Of a stretch of 64,000 nt of DNA, positions 34,468 to 47,900 are shown in pieces. The notes under the pieces were generated by a model that was not told the DNA's origin, searched no databases, and was given only the letters and a program-made list of their open reading frames with translations. How positions within the stretch are numbered: the first letter of the stretch is position 1; each line of letters starts with the position of its first letter. The translations under genes were made by a program, and so were the position numbers. The stretch lies in assembly GCA_033675265.1 (NCBI GenBank), contig JAUJYZ010000460.1, positions 310,001-374,000 of the forward strand, given 5' to 3'. Origin of the DNA: Actinostola sp. cb2023. Its lineage: Eukaryota > Cnidaria > Anthozoa > Actiniaria > Actinostolidae.

Positions 34468-35291
34468 GTAAGTGATACAGTAATGTACTATACAGATCAA
34501 TACGTCTATTGAGCGAAAAAAGAGCGATATCAATCATTCGCTTCGTATATAATCTCGCCTTTGGAATCCACATTAAAAATGCCGGTAACTCGGTGAAATC
34601 TAAAAGCGTTGAATCACCAGATTTAGACCCTAAAGCCTTTGATACTGATAGTACAAGAAAGTAGCGTCTGAAAGCTTCATACAATAATATCTAGTTTGGT
34701 TTCTGAGAATCAGTGCGGATTTAGAACTAGAACGAAGGTGGATTTTTGTAATCGAATCGTAACTTGCTTCACGTGTTCGATGCCGCCCCCAAAGTACATG
34801 ATTACTTGTATACTTTAGTTTTAATGTGCATTGACATCAAATATTCTCTCCAAGTACTGAAAATCTTACAAGAACAGTTTACAAAGTCGTTCAGTGTTTC
34901 ATTTTGCGTGATCACCGATTCACGGACAGATTTGGTAGCTTTTAATAGACCTTCATAGCGTTGATCGCCCGGGTCGAGCTATTGCGCAACTATGTGACGT
35001 AAGAATGTGGAGTGTCGATGTACGTACATGTAGTTATTGTTTAATTAACAGGTAACTCTTTCTTAAAGGGTCTGATTTCAAATTCAGTCTAAAATATAAT
35101 CAGAGAAAGTACCTAGGATAGTCCTGATACAGATGGACGAAATTACAGAAATGTACACCAATCAATCAATCAATCTATATAAATGTAGTGGTTAACTATA
35201 TAGTAAACTTGTAGTGGTGCATAACTTTGATTAACAGTCCATTTTATATAAAGAGAAGCATGGATGATATTCATTCTTTATACTATTTCAG

Positions 35292-36279
35292 ATGTCGAAG
35301 CAACAAAAGAAGCTACATTTTCTTGAGAACTTTGGACTCAGTGGAGCAGCTGCCATCATCTCAAAAACTGTTGCAGCACCAATTGAACGTGTCAAGCTTT
35401 TGGTCCAAAATCAAGATGAAATGTTGAAACAAGGACGTCTAGAAACCCCATATAAGGGTGTTATTGATTGTACTGCAAGAACATACAGAAATGAGGGACT
35501 GCTGGCTTTCTGGAGAGGTGAGATTACAACAACAATATATTATGTTGGGGTGACTATGGCTGATGTACATGCTTTCTGTTCTAGGTAACTTGGCAAACTG
35601 CATCAGGTATTTCCCAACACAAGCCTTGAACTTTGCCTTCAAAGATCAGATTAAAGCTTTGTTTAAACCCAAGAAGAGTGACAGAAATGCTCTAAAGTTC
35701 TCGAAGAACATTGCTTCAGGAGGAGCTGCTGGTGCCATGTCCCTGACGTTTGTCTATTCACTGGATTACTGCAGAACAAGGTTAGCAAACGATGCCAAGG
35801 TTGGAAAGGGAGGTGGAGAACGTCAGTTCAACGGAATGATCGATGTCTATCGTCAGACAATGAAGAGTGATGGCATTGCAGGATTGTACCGTGGTTTTGT
35901 CATTTCTTGTGTTGGCATTATCGTCTACCGTGGTTTCTACTTTGGTTTGTATGACACCTTGAAGCCCATGCTTTTGGGTGAAGATGCTGGTCTCCTAATC
36001 TCCTTCCTTCTTGGCTATGGTGTAACTGTATCTGCAGGGCTGGCCTCATATCCTATTGATACCATCCGTCGTCGTATGATGATGACATCTGGACAAGCAG
36101 TCAAGTACAAGGGCTCAATTGACTGTACTCTTCAGATCCTCAAAAATGAAGGTGCAATGTCGCTGATGAAGGGAGCTGGAGCTAATGTCCTCAGAGGAAT
36201 GGCTGGTGCTGGTGTATTAGCTGGATTTGACAAATTCAAGGAGCTCTACATCTATTACCGATTTACTGATGAAAAATAA
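35292..36279 (+). CDS. SLC25A4/5/6-like: mitochondrial ADP/ATP carrier (adenine nucleotide translocase)
   Basis: Exchanges cytosolic ADP for matrix ATP across the mitochondrial inner membrane. Two coding exons, 35292-35517 and 35585-36279, give 306 aa, the usual carrier length. Three repeats of about 100 residues are visible, with carrier signatures [20 protein letters not shown] and [11 protein letters not shown]; the last includes RRRMMM, the diagnostic ADP/ATP-carrier signature. The N-terminus [20 protein letters not shown] is typical. The start codon abuts the acceptor, so the 5' UTR is spliced. A poly(A) signal AATAAA lies at 36469. Which vertebrate paralogue it matches best cannot be told here. 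Confidence 0.96.
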
Positions 36280-36468
36280 GCATATCAGCTCGAGTGAACG
36301 TTTCCAGTAACTTAAAATGTGTTCATAATTTGATATTATGGAGTGACATATCACCACAACATCAAAACTATTCATTTTGTAAATGTCAAGTCAATGGTGA
36401 TTGGTATGCTTGTTTTGTATAGGAGTCCAATATCTTGCACAGTCACTATGTATATCATTAGTTTTGAC

Positions 36469-36474
36469 AATAAA
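36469..36474 (+). terminator. poly(A) signal of the ADP/ATP carrier
   Basis: AATAAA about 190 nt after the stop codon, in TTGACAATAAAATTC. Confidence 0.6.
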
Positions 36475-38966
36475 ATTCAACCAGGATTGTGTCTAATTAT
36501 TTTGTTGTCTTTTATTACTCTTTCCATGCCATAGGCTGCCATTTAATTATAACTTAGTTCAATGACATTTCTGCAACTAGTGACCACTACAATATGCATT
36601 GAAATTGCAATGTTCAGTAATAATTTCTTTGGAACAAAGATTTCTTGAAGCTAAAAAAAACTGCTACCATATTCTATTAGGGTGAAGATTTGTGACCAGG
36701 CTCTTTTATCGTCTATCATCAAGAAAGGTACATGTACTTGACAACATTTTGGAGTCAAATTTTGACTTGTAGCTCGGCAAAGTCTGATCGACTAACCCTG
36801 AATACACATATGGTATACCAGGGGTGGTGAATGGTCCCTCTAATTAAGTCTTGCAGTTCTTTAACCTCAAATACAAGGGTCTCACTTTTTCAGTGTTTTC
36901 ATCGTCTCGGAGTCTCAAAATTATTCTAAATCAGTCGGAAGTCTTTTTTCGCGTCTCGCATAGAAAGATTACTGAAGAGTAGACCTCGGCTTGCAGTGAA
37001 AACCGCAAGTCTCACAATGACCATTTGCCATCCCTTATCTCCAATTCCTGAATAGCCTCCAATGCAGACCATTTCTAAACCAGACACCTGATGGTTTTAT
37101 TGTAAATTTACTCCTATCATCATATTGTTTTATCATGACATTTATTCTAAGGTGAAGGGTGTATACAGGATTTGATACTGTGATTTGGGGCTTTGCATCC
37201 AAGTTGGAAGATACCGCTGTACTTGTTGACAACAGACACATTTGTAGAGGGTTAGCCTCGAGTCAGTTTAAGTTATTCACAAATATTAACAACACAATAA
37301 AATGTTGACATGAAACTGTAAGAAACATTTTTGAATTGCACGGACTGTTCTCTGAATCGAGGCGATCCCTGTAGTAAATAATGCATCTCGTCAAGGACAG
37401 CGGTCATCTCTAAATAGGTCTAAACTGGAGTATTACCTTTTTTAGTTTTCATTTCATAATTCCAGAGACTTTTTAGTAGTTCAAAGTGCTACTTGAAAAA
37501 CACTGTTAATGATTGCGAATACCTCCTTTAGTGATTTCCACAATATAAAGTCAGATGCGAAATTTTAACAGACTTTAAACCCAACAAATTCTGTTTTACC
37601 ATAATTTTGGATGATATGAAGCAGTTCAGCCAAGAATCTATGCAATCGATTTACAGATCTCTGCTGAGTTCTGATTTCCTCATGAATAACAATAGACCTT
37701 TTTACCGATATGGTGGCCATCTTGAATTATGGAGAAATTATGGGATGCCCAGGGTGCAAGCTAGTAACCATTTGGCCATGAAAAACTACGAAAACCTAAT
37801 TTAAAGCAATGAATTTGTACAAAATTATACAACAATACACAACACATGTAGATATTAAGTCATACAACACTATGGTTAGAGTGAAATAGAAAAATAATAT
37901 ATTGACGAGACTCCACTCTACAGTTTTTGGGTCATTTGCACCCTGAACATCCCATAATGTTTTAGCCAAAACAATAGAATCCAAAATGGCCTACCGTATC
38001 GGTAAAAAGTTCTATTATTAATAAATATCATACTTATTATGAATTTGATAAGGTCCAGACACTGTCTGCCTTTTCGAGAGTCAACTGTAAATCATTCTAC
38101 GGACTGTTCTGTTAATGTAACTTTTCGTGCAGAACAGTAGAATGATTTATTTTGATGCCAGATTTTAGATAGCCCACAATTATACAAAGTGCCTATCACC
38201 CCTGTGAAACAATAAAAATGTCAATATAAGCTGAATAGTTACTTTAAGTAATTGTGATTTGAACCTTGCTTAACAGTTATAGAGGTTTGAAATCTCAATA
38301 TGCATAATTTGATTGTCGGAACGTCTACTAAGACCCATTTAGTATTCAAAAACGAAAGTGCTGTGATACTTAAGGATTTTCACGCTGTAATGAATATTAT
38401 ACTTTTTTATTGAAAATGATAAGGTCTTCTTGAAAAAGTCTAAACACTGTCTGCCTTTTCGAGGGTCAACGTGTAAATCATATTCTACAGAAACCTCTAT
38501 AACTGTAACGCAAGGTGCAAATCACAAAATACTGAAATGATTTATTTTGATTGCCAGATTTTTTAGATAAGCCCACATTATTGATTTAAGCTCAACAATC
38601 TTGAAAAACTTTTTTTGCACAAAATTATCATTGTTCCATCTGCGGTGTATACCAACCAGTAAAAGGGTCGAGTACGCTTACCAAGGAGCAATCTGATGGC
38701 CATGCTGTGTTTGTTGTAAACACTACCAGTAAGCTGTTTCAAGTGTTAACGTCCAGGTATATTTTATTATTTTGAGGGAGTTAAAGACTTGATAAAAATT
38801 GAAACAAGCAAGAATAATATTACAGTTGGTTTCAAGGAAAGGAAGAACAGAACTTCTACATAGTGTTGCTGGAGATTTTGTTTGTGTTCCACAAGTGAAA
38901 GTAATGAATCTACATGTAGTTGCAATCCATAATTTGATCAAAGCTTGCAATACGCTATCCTTTCAT
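36475..38966. other. intergenic region between convergent genes
   Basis: About 2.5 kb between the carrier and the seryl-tRNA synthetase gene. It contains an inverted-repeat element (37683-38022) and a direct duplication: a block with CACTGTCTGCCTTTTCGAG and GAATGATTTATTTTGATGCC near 38058-38160 is repeated in diverged form near 38445-38560. No exon was recognised. Confidence 0.6.
37683..38022. mobile_element. inverted-repeat element, about 340 bp
   Basis: AATAGACCTTTTTACCGATA at the left pairs with TATCGGTAAAAAGTTCTATT at the right; inward, GGTGGCCATCTTGAA and GGGATGCCCAGGGTGCAAG pair with diverged partners (CCAAAATGGCC, TTGCACCCTGAACATCCCAT). The arms are imperfect, so the element is old. 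Confidence 0.65.
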
Positions 38967-41900
38967 TTATTGGTCTACATCTAATTTCTCCATTTTCTGG
39001 TCTAAACAAGCACTTGCTTCTTTACCACCTTTGCCTTTGTTCTTCTTCTTTTGTTTCTTGGCTTCAGGTTTTTCATCTATGGGTGCTGGCTTGACAAACT
39101 TCAAGTAATGTAAGTCTGGAGGAAGGTAAGCGTGCAGGGTTTGTGGTATAACAATTCCTTCATCTTCTTGACAGTTCTCAAGTATTGCGCAGATAACCCG
39201 TGTGACTGCACACATTGTAGCATTCAGCATGTGCACGTATTCCATCTGAGAAACAAAAACAAAAAATTGAAAATGTTGGTTAAAAAAACCCCGGAAGGAG
39301 AGACTTTAGCTTGTGGTTGGCTTGTCAGTCAATAAGTTTATTATGCCAAGCATTCGAAGCCTTGACGTAATCATACTCATTAATAATATTACATGCAATG
39401 GCCTAAAGGCAATGAATAAAGAGTTGCAAGATTTTAGCCCGGAAAAGCAAGAATTCCAGTCTGCATATTCTCCTAAAAATCACCGGAATGACCTGAAATC
39501 ACTTCCAGAGATCAACAACGACACAAACAACACTACGGGAAGGTTAGAGTTCATTGGCTTTATTATTTACGGAGTTATCGACCAGAGCCTAAGGTCCCAT
39601 ACAAAGCCTTATATACAGCTCGATAACAAGCCTCTCATAGATACCTTGGGCTACCTGTGGTAGCACATCCCATATACATGTACCACAGGTAGCCCAAGCT
39701 CAGTATCAGTGGCGTAAATACAGTAAATGTATGGGCTTTCTTGTTCTGGTGTACTTGAATAAATAAATAAAAAATCGTTTGCCTTTATTCGCCTTGTACT
39801 TGTTCCTTGTGTTGTCCTTTACCTCTGTAGGAATTTATAGGCCATTCCGCTCGAAATTGAGAGAGTTACGGCGGTTTAAAAAAAAAATTCCTACCAGTAA
39901 GAAAATATAGAAGGTAGGTCACTCATGGCCGCCAGCGAACTCACATGGTCCCACTCAAATGCTCGTAAATCTCTCGAAACTAGACATAACGCCAAATTTC
40001 TTTCGGTAAACTGTAGTCCAATACAAGTCCGATAAATCACACTACCATTCCTTTCTGTTACTCATCACTATCTGCATCCATGAGGAAGGTTTTTGTGACT
40101 TTCATCGGCAACATGAACCTCTGTACCTTCAAGTCTGACACGGATTTTGAACGGCCGTACAAAAATGCACACACCGGGGAGGGACAGAGGTACATTTGAC
40201 ACTTGAATAAAATTTCCGTACCCTCCCATGAGGATTGCAACCCTATCTTGTCAGAGATTATAACAAAATATTTTCTTCGAATTCGTGTTGATTTTCAATA
40301 CCCCATTTGGAATTTGCTTCAAAGGGCTTTTTCCTTGAAATCAGAAGCATTAATTTGACAGAAGAAATACTGTAATCTATGATAGAACGAAATTTTATTC
40401 AAGTGTCAATTTGATTAGATTATTATATACTGCACGTTCGTATTTTGAACGAGCTTCACGCTCCTGGACGACACGTGTTGAAATAAACTATTGTATTGTA
40501 TTGTACCTCTGTCCCTCCCTGGTGTGTGCATTTTTGTACGGCCGTTCAAAATCCGTGTCAGACTTGAAGGTACAGAGGTTCATGTTGCCGATGAAAGCCA
40601 CAAAAACCTTGCTCTTGGATGCAGATAGCGATGAGTAAGAGAAGGGAATGGTAGTGTGATTTATCGGACTTGTATTGAACTACAGTTTACCGAAAGAAAT
40701 TTGGCGTTATGTCTAGTTTCGAGAGATTTACGAGCATTTGAGTGGGACCATATGAGTTCGCTGGCGGCCATGAGTGACCTACCTTCTATATTTTCTTACT
40801 GGTAGGAAAAAAAAATTAAACCGCCGTAACTCTCTCAATTTCGAGTGGAATGGCCTATAAATTCCTACAGAGGTAAAGGACAACGCAAGGAACAAGTACG
40901 AGGCGAATAAAGGCAAATGATTTTTTATTTATTTATTCAAGTACACGAGGCAAGAAATCCCATACATTTACTGTATTTACGCCACTGATACTGAGCTTGG
41001 GCTACCTGTGCATGTACATGCAAATTTAATTTAGATTTTTCTTAGCATTTTTTTTTCTCGGCACATTAGCATGTACATGTATGTTACAAGAGGCCTAACC
41101 AGCCTCAATCAGTTTTCTGAGGGTAAATAAAGTTTCATTCATTCATGCAACTTATAAGTGTACCTCCACTTGATGTACAAGCCTACATTACGTACAACAA
41201 GTGTGTAGAATAAAATTTTAACACTGTAAAAATTTCTAAATTTACTTTCTAAATTTGCTTTTTTACACGTCATTAAAGTTTCATTCTACAATGTACTGTA
41301 CACACTTGTTGATTGCTATAACACAGACACAGTCTGCTAGTCCCTATACATTACTTACACTTGCTCCCATTTTCTTTGTCTGGCCATAGCGTACTTGAAG
41401 TCTTCTGGCTTGATAATCAGTACAATTAGAACAAGAGACTAATTCTCTGAATGCACCGCTGGCTGGAAACCAGGCTTCTAGGTCAAGTTTCTTAGCTGCT
41501 GCATTATTCAATGCACCTACAAAAACAAACAAGGAGTAATGTAACTGTTGCTGTTACTAAATGTAGCACTATGAAATGGGAGGGAGAGCTACAGTACTAA
41601 CAAAAAATCATCAGTTGAAACTTCTCAGACCCATCAACCACAAATCCTGCAGGGAGCACATGTGACCTCTAACCTCCCCATAAGCTGCGTTGAGTTGGAG
41701 GGAGGTCACACCTCTCCTTGAAAGGCTGCAAAGCTGAGCATTTTGAATCGACTACAGTTGAATCTACCTTAGTACCTGAAACAATGCTTACTAGCCTGTA
41801 GGGGATTCCCAGTGACTTGGTGAATCCAACCTACCTGAAACAATGCTTACTAGCCTGTAGGGGATTCCCAGTGACTTGGTGAATCCAACCTACCTGAAAC

Positions 41901-44900
41901 AATGCTTACTAGCCTGTAGGGGATTCCCAGTGACTTGGTGAATCCAACCTACCTGAAACAATGCTTACTATCCTGTAGGGGATTCCCAGTGACTTGGTGA
42001 ATCCAACCTACCTGAAACAATGCTTACTATCCTGTAGGGGATTCCCAGTGACTTGGTGAATCCAACCTACCTGAAACAATGCTTACTATCCTGTAGGGGA
42101 TTCCCAGTGATTTGGTGAAGTTCTCAGCATTGTTGATCATCTCGTCAAACATTTCCCAGGATAGGTTGTCATGAGGAGAGCAGAGTACAAACTGTTCCAC
42201 CTGACCAAATGAAGAGCAAAACATGCATGTTTACACAAATGTACAAGAATTTAAAAAAGACATTATTGAAGTAATTAAAAATTATCAAACATTACAAAAT
42301 ATATAAATCCAACAGGCCATTTGTAGGAAAGGCTCTGCTGGGATGCACACAACTCAAAACAATTGAAGGGTTGCCCATGAAAACTGCGTATTTAAGTGAC
42401 TATTTTGATGATTTTAAAAATGTTTTGCAATTGCTTCAAAAACACACCAGCTACTGGCTTGTAAGATAGTAACCTATACAAACATGATTTGGTGATTATT
42501 ACACTAGATGAAGAGCTTAGATTGAGATTACCCACCTGTACACTCCCCTCCCCTCCCCCCACCATACAATGTTGCCCACCAGGTGCGCTCCTTCATGGGC
42601 AATGATGTTTCTTCAACATTGGAGAGGGGGAGGGGATTTGTAAGCATATAGTTCATATTATAAAAATATGAGTTTTTCAACATATGGAACTCACTTACTA
42701 AAGGACTTTGTTACAAGGTGTTTGTTGTCTTGGCAATAAGTCACTGGGCCGTAAAAGTATCCTAATTTGCATACTGTCCCGAACTATCACTTTAAAATTC
42801 AAGCCGAAATTATAAATACTGTAGTGCCCGCAATTCAGTGTAACCGATCTACAAATACCAAATAATGTTTGTATATGTATTTAGAAGCCAGTAGTTCTAT
42901 TTTTGAAGCAATTGCAAAACATTCTAAAAATCATCAAAATATTCACTTACGCAGTTTTCATGGGCAACCCTTCAAGTGAGACACAAAAAGATTTGTCAAC
43001 AGATTTCTATCTATCTATCTATCTATCTAAAATAATCTGCAGTACAACCATACATGTATATACAGCTTTCAAAGCCTGGCCTGTTATCATCTACATGTAA
43101 GAATAAATCCCTCTCAATGTATGTCGTGTTTACAACATGAGCAGCAGTGTTGTATCAGAATTACAAACTCAAGCCAAATTGTAGTTCTGATACCACACGC
43201 AAACTGTTTACATTCATATACAGCGAACAGGTGAAAAATTAATTTCATGTTTTTATCAAAATTTTGAAGATCGTACAAGTATTAAATTTTGCACTAAGTT
43301 TATGCAAATGAAGGACGATTTTGTATCAGATTTACAAACAAAATTAATGTACAACACTCGTCATGAATATGAGTTGAATAAGTACTGTTATCAATGGGAT
43401 TCTTTTTACCTTTTGAAACTGATGAACCCTAAATATACCACGTGTATCACGACCATGTGCACCAACTTCTTGCCGAAAACATGAGGAGAAACCAGCATAT
43501 TTCTTGGGCAGGTCATTTTTGTCCATCCATTCACCACGATGGTAAGCAGCAATAGGCTGCTCACTTGTGGCTATGAGGTACTTCTCCTCATAACCAGCTT
43601 CATCTGCACCTTTGCCTACAACCTATTACAAGAATATAAACAGCCTTTAAGTAAGAAACCTTACTATTTACTAGTAACATCAACAACAACATCAAAACAA
43701 GAACCATCTGAATTCCAAGTCAATGTCAGGTGAGAAAACATTCATTTACCCTCTAGATAGTGCTCTATGTATGTAGATAATGATCCCTTTAAAGTAGAGT
43801 TCATTATTTTATAAGTACTTGTGAAACATGTTGTGAAACATGTACATGTACTCTGATGAAGGGCTAAGGCTCGAAATGTCAGTAATGTTATTAGTACACT
43901 TTTTTACGGTGTTATATAGGTTTCCTTTAACCATTATACACCGACGCAGCCCATATTAGTGTATTCTCTAGTTTACATTCTATTTATCATACATGTAATT
44001 ATACACCAATGCAACTCATACTAGTGTTTTCGCTAGTTTCCATATGTTTATAATTTGTCTGTACATTTTAGGAGTAATATAATTGGACATTACATAATGA
44101 ATAGATAGCAGACCTTGTATAGTTCTTCATCAAACTGGCTAAGCTGAGCAACTTCTTGCATGACTTCTTTTCTCATGAAGTATGGAGTACTAAGAGCTGT
44201 AAAGCCTTTCTCATGCAGCATTCTTGTCGCATGTTGAATAAGTGCATGCTCTAAGAACACTAACGGCCCCTGACAAATACAAACGTAAAAGCACTATTAA
44301 CGTCAACCAACTAAAAACAATCAATTAACTTGGCCAGACTTTACTGTTATTACAATAATAATTATAAGTTCTTATATAGTATATCATGTAATAATAATAA
44401 TAATAAGAATTTAATGATGATATGTAAAGATGATATGTAACAAATTGCTCAATAAAGAATATATGTAAAAAATAAAAAAAATAAGTTCTTATATAGTGCA
44501 TTTCACAATGTCTCAATGTGCTTTAATTTACAACCGATGGAGGACTTTTTCAGGCTGCATATGATAGGCAGCAGAGCAGCTTACAATCATGAGGAGTTAC
44601 ACATGTAGTACATTAGTCAGTGTTATGCCCCTTAGAAGGATGGAGGATAGCTACATTGTATATACAATGTAACTAGTATAGAATTATATCATGGAATTAT
44701 TACTGCTTTGTCTACAAAGAATCTAGAGTTTTTCAATGCAATTAGAAATGTTCAGTGTAAAAAAAATACATCCTATTACCCAAAATTGAATGGAAAAGAA
44801 AAGTTTTATTATTATAATGAGGGGGACATGGGGCCTCGCGGTATTTGCGATATCCGTTGAATTTTTGTGAGATATTACAGTATTTTATATTTTGAGATGC

Positions 44901-47900
44901 GGTATTTGGCGATTTGGGGCTACGGTATACGGTGAAATTCAAATTTCTTTAGCGTATTTCGTTATTCCGGTGGTTTCCCATTAAACATTACTACTGTTGT
45001 TTCAAATTTCAATTTTAGATGCGGTATTATGGTATTTTTATTTTTTGATGCAGTATTGCGGTATCAGCTATCCCCCAACATCCCCCTTTATAATCATCAT
45101 AAATTTGCATGTGCTGTCATAATGATGTGAATACCCAATGCACCAAGCATTTCTGGAACAACCAAGACAATATTAATAATAATAATAATCAATTTCTAAA
45201 TATAGTGCTATTTCTAGTTTCTCCAATAGCACTTTACAATATATTATCATTAAATATATCAGTCCTAACAGTTTGGTACCTTTAAAAAATAACCTCTTCC
45301 ACCAGCCACGGCAGAACCCCTGTCTGTATCCACACCATCCACCATGTGCACCAGATCAACATGAGAATACTTTTTACGCACAGAACAATCCCCAAATGTT
45401 CTTTCTACTGGGTTTTCATCCTATGATTTACAGAAAAACATCAATAATTTAATTAACATAATATTAATTAATAACTGAGTATTTCAAGCTGTTCTTTTTC
45501 ATAGACTGTCATCTTGTTATCATTATAGGGTTCTACTTTTCAGGTAACAGTGACCAGCAATTTCATTGGCTCAAAACAGGTCCATAACTAGTGGTGAATC
45601 ATGCGTCCGACCAAATTTGATTCACTAATCAGTATGTACATGTGTATAAATGTATTCCATTGAATTGGAGCTGAATTTAATATTGTTGACTGGTCAGACT
45701 TTTTCATATCAAAACCCTGGTTTCCAAATGAAATTGTTGGAGCTTTTATTAGTTTGTTTGACATGGATCTATTGTGTTAGTATCTACTCTATTATAGTAT
45801 GTACCTCATCATTGCTGAGATGCACAGATTCATGCAGCCAGTTGCCCACTTCAAATAGCTTATCTTTTCTCAGCCTTTCTAACCGAACTACTTCAACGTT
45901 GCATTTTTCCATTCCTTCGTCCACTAATGCACGGACCTTTTTGATTTGGGTAACTGTCAGATTCTGTCACATGATAAGAACATAAAGATTCATGATACAT
46001 TGTACATAATTCAAAACAAGAAAATATATAGTAATTGCTGGAGCTACATGCATGTATTTCACATCTGAAATGCATGGTATCTAATGCATAGTCGAGCATT
46101 TTTAACATGAGCTTCTGGCTCGGGAGATTGGGTAACCACTCCCTACGTTATCGACTTCAAATAAATTATTATTATTATTATTATCTCCAGATATTTTGAA
46201 TAGCTGGCAAATGTAACCAATTTATTCCAAACACTGCAATAGACCTGTTTAGCTGCTAGCTTATAATGTTGTCCCATTTTAGACCATACAGCCATTCCTT
46301 ATATCAAAATGGATGATTTAGTAATACATACCTGCACGTCTTCAGGTACAAGTGTTTCCAACTTGTCCAATATCTCTTGAGGTAACGTATCACTATCTCC
46401 AACTGCTTCCTTTTTCTGTAGAAATAAACTTTGTTTTTGTTGAAACATAACTAGAATTTAACATTTTAAGCTTCTCTTGTTTGTACCACCAACATTTCAT
46501 GCCACTCAACTTTGCCTCATTGACATACTTTTGTTCTCGCCATGATTTGATGTCATCGATCTGTGCATCTACATTTGTATAAGAGTACAGATGCACTGCA
46601 AAATGGAATCTGTTTACTCGTGCCCAGGCCTTTGGCCGGCACGAGTTGAAAAACACAGCCTGTATTTTTTGTGTGTTCCGTGTCACGAATCTGCAATCGA
46701 GTGAGACTGGGAAGAGAGATTACAAATCAATCAATCAGGAATCACTGGAGGTCAAGGGGCAAGTTCAGCTGTCAAATTCACTCGCGTAAAGATCTCAAGC
46801 AAGTCTTTATTGCACGATCTAAGCCTACAAGCACAAATGTAGGGAGCAAGTAGTAGATCTTATACAAGAATAATACACTATATGTATTTCAATGTAATTT
46901 AGTTCGATTAAAACTGTTCAAAGTTTTAGCACTTTCTGAAATAGTTCCCCAAAATCTAAGTATGTTTTTTCGATTTGGCTGGCACTCTTTTAAATGGTCT
47001 TAACCAGCCGTTTATACAAATTCTGAGCTGGCCGTTATTATGTTGTCGAGTGCCGGGCAATTCCAAATTCTGCATGTTCTACCGAGTCACCCAACAAGTA
47101 ACCAAACACTGACTTGATCACTATAATCGTTATCTCAGATCTAAACATTGAGAAACGTTTAAGTAGTGAATACACCTATGATGACTAAGCACAATCTGCA
47201 ATCTGGTGGGACTGGGAATGAGACCATGCACGAAAAGCTGATCTAGGAGGTTTTATCAACAGTCAAACTCTTTCTTCACAAACCTTGTTGGAGGAAGGTT
47301 ATGCCGTCTTGTGAATGCGAGAAAAAAACATTTGCACGAAGTATGTGTAATATGCTTATCTCACATACAAACGCACATGCCGTTAGCAGTACTAGACCTG
47401 CTCTAAAAGATGTCAAGCATTTTCAGACCTAAAATATCTGAAAAAAGCTTAGCAAAATCTTATGAATCTGCAATGGAGTGGTCAGTTCAGTTCACAAATA
47501 TCTTAGGCCGTGTTGATATAATGTTGACATCAAGCAAAGGCAGTCGCTATGTAGCGACCATCATTCCTGATCTCTTCGTTCTTCACAGCTTCCTCACGAA
47601 TGGAAGGTGGAGGCCCATAAGTATGCATCTCTCATGCTGCAGTGCATCCCAATACTCAATCGCACCAGGGCGCAAGTGAACGCTTGTAAAGCGTCTAGTT
47701 TGAATTATATAATAATGGTAAAATATGCGCTCTTTGATTGGTTGAGGGCCGTGTGTTATTAGAGTACAGACGCACAGATGACATCACAAAATGACTCAAT
47801 TATCAAAATATTATATATAAAACAAATAGATTCCATTTTGCCATGCATCTGTACTTGCATAAATGCACAGAAGACGTCAAAATGGCACTGGTGCAGGTGA

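Noticed and set aside
39313..39663. 116-codon plus-strand frame in SARS1 intron 9
   Set aside because: No recognisable motif, no splice support, runs into the palindrome at the fold-back element's edge.
47410..47679. 89-codon plus-strand frame in SARS1 intron 2
   Set aside because: Unrecognised; the antisense strand also shows long stop-poor stretches, so it is probably decayed transposon sequence.
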